A DNA stretch of 64,000 bases from an uncultured Burkholderiales bacterium. Its GTDB lineage: Bacteria > Pseudomonadota > Gammaproteobacteria > Burkholderiales > Burkholderiaceae_C. Positions 58,704 to 64,000 of the stretch are shown here, piece by piece (position 1 is the stretch's first letter; every line of letters begins with the position of its first letter). The position numbers and the translations under genes are program-made. Below the pieces are notes generated by a model that was not told where the DNA came from, made no database searches, and saw nothing but the letters and a program-made list of their open reading frames with translations. Location of the stretch: the NCBI GenBank assembly GCA_903932865.1, contig CAIZHQ010000013.1, positions 62,001 to 126,000 of the forward strand, given 5' to 3'.

Positions 58704-59950
58704 TGGTTTTGGCCCGGTGTGTGGCTCGCCTGCGGGCCGGGCGCGGTGTGGGGTGCTGGCGTCAGGTTCAGATCCAGAGTGGCCAATTGAGGTGGCAAAC
58801 CTAAAGGGAATGGCGAAGCCGGTGGTGCTGGAGCCACAAGGCTGTCCGTGCCCAACAAATCGACGGGTTCTGCAGGGCGGCGTCTGACCACCCACACCCA
58901 GCCAGCCATGCCGGTCAGCAACGCCATGACCCAGGTCCAGATGCTGGTATTTCGGCTGATGGCGTCCAGCAAGGGGGCTGAATGAGCCTCAGCCACGGCA
59001 ACGTTCAGGCTTGGATTCAGGGCCAAGAGCTCCGAAGGGTTTGTTTTTTCAGGGGCGGGTTTGGCCGACAAGGACTTTAAAGTTTCCAGATTCTTTTTCA
59101 GCGCCGCGAGTTGCTCCGTTTTGTCCTCAATTTCGCGCTCCAAGGCCAGCCGTGTCTCTGCACTGTCGGCGGTGACTTCCCCTTTGCTCAGCGTCAATGT
59201 GTCCTGCTCGGTTTGCACGGGGACCGTTGGGCGCGCTTCGGTGGCGACTTTACCGGTCATTTCGCGGCTGGCCTTGTCGGTGGCCTTGAAGGTGGATTGA
59301 GCCAGACGTTGGGCATAGGCCACAAAGTCCGCATGGTGTGCAATCACCGTTTGCCGTGCTTCTTCGGTCGAAATTAGCGCAGCCGATTGCGCGTTGGGGA
59401 GATGAATTTGAGCGCCTTCGCGCAGCAGGTTCACATTGCCTTCAATGAAAGCATCGGGATTGGTGCGCAGCATGGCCAGCAACATTTGGTCGAGCGATAC
59501 ACCCGCAGGCATTTTTCGCAAAGCCAGTTTGGAGGCGGTGTCGCCTGAACGCACGGTGATGGTGTCCTCGGGGTTGCGTGCAGCGCTGTCAACTGACGGC
59601 GCTGTGCTGACCGCCGAGGCTTGTGGGAAGACCAAGGGCGCAATCACCAAAGCAACATCAGTTTGGGTTTTTTCTGTTGATGGGATCAATCCACCGACGG
59701 TTGAGGCCATCAGCGCGTAGTTCATGGCCAGATGGCCTGAGGACCACTGCTTTAACTTGCGAAGGTCTTCGGGTTTGTACTGCGTGATCTCGATGGCGGC
59801 CCAAAGCGGTTCACCCAAACCTGACGGCACCGAGAACTGGCCCGGCGGCAATGCTTTGACCGACAAGCTGGTGCAGGCCAGCAGCGATGCGACAACCCAA
59901 GCTCTTGGCAGAGCTGGGGGTTTTTCCTGGAAGTGGGGCGGTCGCAGCAT
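58700..59950 (-). CDS. Short FimV-like protein
   Basis: This ~416-residue protein has a signal peptide (cleavage near VKA-LP), the FimV N-terminal domain (PSGLGEPLWAAIEI), a LysM-like domain (ITVRSGDTASKLA to IHLPN), a coiled coil and one membrane helix (TSIWTWVMALLTG). The cytoplasmic part is short and Pro-rich; the TPR/FimV C-terminal domain of full-length (~900-residue) proteins is missing. FimV organises polar twitching and secretion complexes. ATG 59989 is an alternative start. Confidence 0.78.
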   Translation of the reverse strand: MLRPPHFQEKPPALPRAWVVASLLACTSLSVKALPPGQFSVPSGLGEPLWAAIEITQYKPEDLRKLKQWSSGHLAMNYALMASTVGGLIPSTEKTQTDVALVIAPLVFPQASAVSTAPSVDSAARNPEDTITVRSGDTASKLALRKMPAGVSLDQMLLAMLRTNPDAFIEGNVNLLREGAQIHLPNAQSAALISTEEARQTVIAHHADFVAYAQRLAQSTFKATDKASREMTGKVATEARPTVPVQTEQDTLTLSKGEVTADSAETRLALEREIEDKTEQLAALKKNLETLKSLSAKPAPEKTNPSELLALNPSLNVAVAEAHSAPLLDAISRNTSIWTWVMALLTGMAGWVWVVRRRPAEPVDLLGTDSLVAPAPPASPFPLGLPPQLATLDLNLTPAPHTAPGPQASHTPGQNQ

Positions 59951-60011
59951 GTCTACAGTGGCGTCTTGGGCCACCGAATGGTCATGCAAAAAAGAATGCT
60001 GCGCTCAAGCA

Positions 60012-61169
60012 TCAAGCGTCCAACAAGATGCGCAGCATGCGTCGCAGTGGTTCGGCCGCACCCCACAAAAGCTGGTCACCGATGGTGAACGCGCCGACGT
60101 ATTCAGGGCCCATGGCCAGCTTGCGCACGCGACCCACAGGAATGTTCATCGTGCCGGTCACCGCCACGGGCGTCAGTTCCTTGATCGTGGCCTCGCGGGT
60201 ATTGGGCACGACTTTGACCCACTCGTTGTCGGCAGCGATCATGGCTTCGATGTCGGCGACGGGCACGTCTTTTTTGAGCTTGAAGGTCAGGGCCTGGCTG
60301 TGACAGCGCATGGCGCCCACGCGCACGCAAAAGCCGTCCACCGGGATGGCGGGCGTTTGAAAGCCATCGCCCATGCCCAAAATCTTGTTCGTCTCGGCCA
60401 TGCCTTTCCATTCCTCTTTGGACATGCCCCAACCGGGTTCCTCGCGGCTTTTGCCCAACCCCAAGTCTTTGTCTATCCAGGGGATCAAGGACCCACCGAG
60501 GGGGACGCCAAAATTGGCCGTTTCAGCCGCCGACAGGGCGCGTTGTTTGGCCACCACCATGCGGTCGATTTCCAAAATGGCGCTCTTGGGGTTGTCCAGC
60601 AAGGCTTTGACTTCAGCGTTGAGGGTGCCGTACTGGGTCAGCAACTCGCGCATGTGCTGCGCGCCACCGCCAGAGGCCGCTTGGTAGGTCTGGGTGCTCA
60701 TCCACTCGACCAAGCCGGCTTTGTACAAAGCGCCCACGCCCATCAGCATGCAGCTGACGGTGCAGTTGCCGCCCACCCAGTTGTTGCCGCCCTGGGCCAG
60801 GGCGCGCTTGATCACCGGCATGTTGACCGGATCGAGGATGATCACCGCGTCCTTTTCCATGCGCAGGGTCGATGCCGCATCGATCCAGTGACCGCGCCAG
60901 CCCGCAGCGCGCAATTTGGGGAAAACTGCGCTGGTGTAGTCGCCGCCTTGGGCCGTGATGACGATATCGCAGCGCATGAGCTGCTCGATGTTGAAGGCGT
61001 CTTGCAGCTTTGTCTCGTTTTTGGCCATGGCAGGGGCTTGGCCACCGGCGTTGGAGGTGGAAAAAAACAAAGGCTCGATCAGGTCGAAGTCTTTTTCTTG
61101 CGCCATGCGGTCCATCAGAACCGAGCCAACCATGCCGCGCCAGCCGACCAACCCTACTAACTTGCTCAT
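60012..61169 (-). CDS. asd: Aspartate-semialdehyde dehydrogenase
   Basis: This 385-residue enzyme has [18 protein letters not shown] at the NADP site, the nucleophile Cys in [12 protein letters not shown], and the substrate-binding [16 protein letters not shown] with Arg and His. It makes aspartate semialdehyde for lysine, threonine and methionine. It heads the asd-fimV-truA-trpFBA-accD operon. Confidence 0.96.
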   Translation of the reverse strand: MSKLVGLVGWRGMVGSVLMDRMAQEKDFDLIEPLFFSTSNAGGQAPAMAKNETKLQDAFNIEQLMRCDIVITAQGGDYTSAVFPKLRAAGWRGHWIDAASTLRMEKDAVIILDPVNMPVIKRALAQGGNNWVGGNCTVSCMLMGVGALYKAGLVEWMSTQTYQAASGGGAQHMRELLTQYGTLNAEVKALLDNPKSAILEIDRMVVAKQRALSAAETANFGVPLGGSLIPWIDKDLGLGKSREEPGWGMSKEEWKGMAETNKILGMGDGFQTPAIPVDGFCVRVGAMRCHSQALTFKLKKDVPVADIEAMIAADNEWVKVVPNTREATIKELTPVAVTGTMNIPVGRVRKLAMGPEYVGAFTIGDQLLWGAAEPLRRMLRILLDA

Positions 61170-61578
61170 TTCAAGGCCCTTTCAATTTAACAAACAGTTC
61201 AGACCAGACTGTTGACCCGGCTCGTCTGGCCGGGAGGGCACACGACGAAGCCGGGGCAATCAGCCCGTGATGGTCGTGGTTTTTGTGGGGATTGCACACG
61301 CGCCAGCACCTGCCTGGATGGCAGGGTCAAAGTTCAAGGTGAACGAACTTGCGTGAAACATGGTGGAATATTGTAATGCAAGCCCAAGCACTGTTAGCAG
61401 GGCGCAAGCCAATGCCATGCCCAAACCGAGAACACCGCAGGCATGGACAAAATGGCTTGGAAGGCATTGTTCTGTTTCATTTGGTGGGCAATTGCCCGCA
61501 TAATTTAAACTTCGTGGTGTCACCGGACAGGAAACAGCACAGCGCGGACCGGATGGCCCACCAAACCAAGGAGTGAAG
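61170..61578. other. Divergent region between asd and the sensor pair
   Basis: This 409-base region holds the promoters of asd and the plus-strand pair. It contains CCAGAC/GTCTGG inverted repeats (61204-61229) and one weak small frame (61260-61523, minus). No clear -10 is seen for either direction. AAGGAG at 61568 is the ribosome site of the plus-strand gene. Confidence 0.45.
61260..61523 (-). CDS. Possible small membrane protein
   Basis: This frame encodes 87 residues with one hydrophobic helix (VLGLGMALACALLTVLGLAL) and no recognised family. It is 90 bases upstream of asd on the same strand. It may be spurious; a shorter start at the internal Met of the helix is possible. Confidence 0.25.
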   Translation of the reverse strand: MTPRSLNYAGNCPPNETEQCLPSHFVHACGVLGLGMALACALLTVLGLALQYSTMFHASSFTLNFDPAIQAGAGACAIPTKTTTITG

Positions 61579-62112
61579 ATGAATTTTTACCAACGAATGG
61601 CATGGGGCATTTTCAGCATGCTGGCGGTCTGGGGTTTTTTGCCTCAGGCCCTGGCCGCAACCGAGCCCGTGGTGCTGCGCATTTACGCACCACCCGCCAA
61701 CAGCGCAGCGGCCAAACCGCCCAAAGAGCTTGCCAATGGCCCTTTGGTGGCGAGTTTACCGATCGATTTTTTTAAAAAATTACCGCAGCACAGTTTCGTC
61801 ACAAAAACGCCTTGGTACAAAAAACCCGTCAAATTTACCGGCCCATTGCTGCGTGACGTGTTGGCCGCTGTCAAGGTCAAAGGCGCTGTCATCCATGCGG
61901 TGGCCTTGGACGATTACCAGGCCACCATTCCCTTTTCTGATGCAGCGCAATTCGACGTGATATTGGCCCACACCATGGACGGTGAAACCCTGACCCCCAA
62001 AAACAAGGGCCCTTTGTTTGTGGTCTATCCCTACGACAGCAAGCCCGAATTGCAAGCCGTGCGTTTCTACGAGCGCTCCATTTGGCAACTCAAAGCCCTG
62101 CGCTTGGAATGA
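61579..62112 (+). CDS. Periplasmic sulfite-oxidase-fold (molybdopterin oxidoreductase-like) protein without cysteine
   Basis: This 177-residue protein has a signal peptide ending in ALAAT. It then shows a short SUOX-fold domain: [33 protein letters not shown] and [11 protein letters not shown]. True members bind molybdopterin through a conserved Cys, but this protein has no Cys at all, so it is unlikely to be catalytic. ATG 61579 follows AAGGAG. The kinase gene begins eight bases downstream, so it is probably the kinase's periplasmic ligand-binding partner. Confidence 0.72.
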   Translation: MNFYQRMAWGIFSMLAVWGFLPQALAATEPVVLRIYAPPANSAAAKPPKELANGPLVASLPIDFFKKLPQHSFVTKTPWYKKPVKFTGPLLRDVLAAVKVKGAVIHAVALDDYQATIPFSDAAQFDVILAHTMDGETLTPKNKGPLFVVYPYDSKPELQAVRFYERSIWQLKALRLE

Positions 62113-62119
62113 GCTCTGG

Positions 62120-63976
62120 ATGACCGAAAGACTCAAGGCCTTTCCTTACGGCATTGCGCTCTTTGTGGCCTCCTTGGCGGTCGCATTGGCCATGACGGCC
62201 TTGCTGTTGTTTGAATGGACACAACGCCAAGCCTTGCAAGCGCAAGCCGTTCAAAGGGTGGACTCGGTGACTGCTCCGGCCTTTTTGCTGGACCGCGAAT
62301 ACCTTCGGTTGGTCAGCAGTTTGGACCTCTTTTTGAACGCACGCATCGCGCCGCCTCTGGACGAGGTGCAAATACGCTTAGACATCTTGTTCAGCAAAAT
62401 CGAGACCGTTCGCGAGTCACCGGGCTCGGCCTTGTTGCTGCAGAACCCCGAGCTGGCACAACGGCTTCAACGGCTGCAAGACTATGCAGACCGCTGCGAG
62501 CAGGCGCTTTCAGGCCAGCCACCCGATCGGCCCCAGTTGCAGGCCTTGCTGCAAGAAATGAAGGCACAAGCGTCCAATTCTTTGGCGCTGGGCAATGCGG
62601 CTGACTTGTTGGGCGCGCAATTGTTGGAGCGCCAAACCCGCGATTTGTTGAATCAAAACCTGCACATCATCTGGTTGACCATGGGTCAATTGGGCTTGTT
62701 GACCGTGCTGCTCGCAGGCTTGGTGTGGCGCAGCAAAATTCAGCGACGGGAAGAAAAAGCACTGAAAAAACTCAATGAACAATTGCAGTTGGCCCGTCAA
62801 CAAGCAGACAGCGCCAACATGGGCAAGAGTCAATTTTTGGCCAACATGAGCCATGAGTTGCGCACCCCTTTCAATGGCGTCATGGGTTTGTTGGGCTTGC
62901 TGCAAAAAACCCCCCTTAACCCTGAGCAAACCGATTTGGTCCAAGTGGCCAACGATTCGGCCAAGCACCTGTTGCTGCTGCTCAACGACATCTTGGACAT
63001 GTCTGCCCTGGAGTCCGGCAAAATCAGTCTGCACATGGAGCCGGTGCACTGGCCCAATTTTTTGCGTGGCATTGACGCGATCTTCCAACCCCTGGCGGCT
63101 CAGAAAAACCTGCATTTTGAGATCCAAAACCAGCTTGAAGAAGACCTTTGGCTGGAGACCGACAGCACGCGACAAAGACAAATCTTGTTCAACCTGATCA
63201 CCAATGCCATCAAATTCACAGAAAAGGGTCAGGTGGTGTTGAAAGTGCGCCGCTTTGATGACGAAGAAAAAAAGGCGTGGCTGGAGTTGCAGGTGCAAGA
63301 CTCGGGCATAGGCATGGACGAGAAGGCCCTTGGCCAGTTGTTTCAAAGGTTCTTCCAAGTCGACTCTGGGCTGTCGCGCCAATTTGCCGGTACCGGCTTG
63401 GGCTTGCAAATATCTCTCTCGCTGGCACGCCTGATGGGCGGCGACATCACAGTGCAAAGTCTGCCGCAACAGGGCTCTACTTTCACCGTGGTCTTGCCTT
63501 TGCGGTTGCGTGCGCCCCCGCATCCCACAGCCCCCCCCCACATGGCCAGCCCAGCCAACGCCCAGGCCTTGGCACCTGGCCAGAATTCTTCGGTGCGTAT
63601 TTTGGTGGCCGAAGACAACGCCGTGAATCAAAAGTACTTGTCGCTCATGCTGGCGCGAATGGGTCACCACGCCAAGTTTTGTGACAACGGCCAAAAGGCT
63701 TTGGAGGCGGTGGTTCAAGCGGACTTTGACCTGGTCCTGATGGACATCCACATGCCGGTCATGGATGGACTCAGCGCCACGCGCGCTGTTCGGGCATTGG
63801 CTTGGCCGAAATCTCAAATCCCCATCATTGCCTTGACCGCCGATGTTTTGCAAGAAGCCAAAGACCGGGCCAAGGCAGCGGGTGTATCGGCCTTCATCGC
63901 CAAACCGATCAAGTCCGAGGAGTTGGAGTCGATGATTGCCAGCACACTCGCCAGCGTACAGACCCATGCCGAATAA
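62120..63976 (+). CDS. Hybrid sensor histidine kinase / response regulator
   Basis: This 618-residue protein has a membrane helix at ~12-29, a periplasmic helical domain to ~190 and a second membrane helix. HisKA follows with His245 in [10 protein letters not shown], HATPase with N (ITNAIKF), G1 DSGIGMD and G2 GTGLGLQIS, then a receiver domain with Asp542 in [11 protein letters not shown] and Lys in AKPIKSEEL. No DNA-binding output is attached, so phosphate probably passes to another protein. A C9 run (63531-63539) lies in the linker before the receiver. Confidence 0.93.
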   Translation: MTERLKAFPYGIALFVASLAVALAMTALLLFEWTQRQALQAQAVQRVDSVTAPAFLLDREYLRLVSSLDLFLNARIAPPLDEVQIRLDILFSKIETVRESPGSALLLQNPELAQRLQRLQDYADRCEQALSGQPPDRPQLQALLQEMKAQASNSLALGNAADLLGAQLLERQTRDLLNQNLHIIWLTMGQLGLLTVLLAGLVWRSKIQRREEKALKKLNEQLQLARQQADSANMGKSQFLANMSHELRTPFNGVMGLLGLLQKTPLNPEQTDLVQVANDSAKHLLLLLNDILDMSALESGKISLHMEPVHWPNFLRGIDAIFQPLAAQKNLHFEIQNQLEEDLWLETDSTRQRQILFNLITNAIKFTEKGQVVLKVRRFDDEEKKAWLELQVQDSGIGMDEKALGQLFQRFFQVDSGLSRQFAGTGLGLQISLSLARLMGGDITVQSLPQQGSTFTVVLPLRLRAPPHPTAPPHMASPANAQALAPGQNSSVRILVAEDNAVNQKYLSLMLARMGHHAKFCDNGQKALEAVVQADFDLVLMDIHMPVMDGLSATRAVRALAWPKSQIPIIALTADVLQEAKDRAKAAGVSAFIAKPIKSEELESMIASTLASVQTHAE

Positions 63977-64000
63977 CCGGACAGTCGCAAACTTGCAACC

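Noticed and set aside
59724..61160. Open frame of 478 codons antisense to asd
   Set aside because: Shadow of asd; no ribosome site or family resemblance.

Overview
The window reads as chromosomal DNA of a betaproteobacterium of the order Burkholderiales, most likely family Comamonadaceae (Limnohabitans/Rhodoferax-like). This rests on gene orders typical of that group: argA next to hrpA; hemC-hemD-hemX-hemY facing rne; rluC-gph-Rieske-sppA-rsmI-like-maf-yceD-rpmF-plsX-fabHDG-acpP-fabF; degQ-lepA-lepB-rnc-era-recO-pdxJ-acpS-nagZ; and asd-fimV-truA-trpFBA-accD. Several tripartite-tricarboxylate (Bug) binding proteins point the same way. Names come from reading the translations; no database search was possible. 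I saw no rRNA, tRNA, CRISPR array, prophage or intact insertion sequence.

The first 16 kb is accessory metabolism. After the start of an FAD oxidoreductase (1-435, cut by the window edge), a lipoprotein and a small orphan, a six-gene minus-strand operon (7009 to 1457) encodes two Bug binding proteins, an RraA/HMG-aldolase-like protein, a divergent LeuC/LeuD-type hydro-lyase and an ornithine-cyclodeaminase-family reductase. A TauD-type dioxygenase is divergent from it. Together they look like an uptake and breakdown pathway for a branched hydroxy- or keto-acid that I cannot match to a known route. A second unit (8758-15595) holds a GntR/FCD regulator, a complete LivJHMGF-type ABC importer, a VanA-like Rieske O-demethylase and a stand-alone 2Fe-2S ferredoxin where a full VanB reductase would be expected.

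From 15.6 to 26 kb are argA, a vapBC toxin-antitoxin pair, hrpA (which carries two in-frame palindromic insertions) and the haem genes hemCDXY. rne (RNase E) faces hemY across a bidirectional terminator and has an unusually long structured leader. From 29.7 to 41 kb comes rluC and the phospholipid/fatty-acid synthesis block through fabF. From 41 to 51 kb runs the periplasmic protease/translation-factor/RNA-processing block degQ to nagZ; the sigma-E genes usually found between fabF and degQ are absent.

The last part holds lysS and a LON-domain protein (minus strand), a YggT protein, the minus-strand operon asd-fimV-truA-trpF-trpB-trpA-accD, and a plus-strand pair of a cysteine-free sulfite-oxidase-fold periplasmic protein and a hybrid histidine kinase. 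Many junctions are 4-base ATGA or GTGA overlaps, which indicates translational coupling. The strongest candidates for something undescribed are the LeuCD/RraA/OCD/Bug operon, the ferredoxin-only VanA partner, the palindromic elements tolerated inside hrpA, and the cysteine-free sensor pair at the right end.
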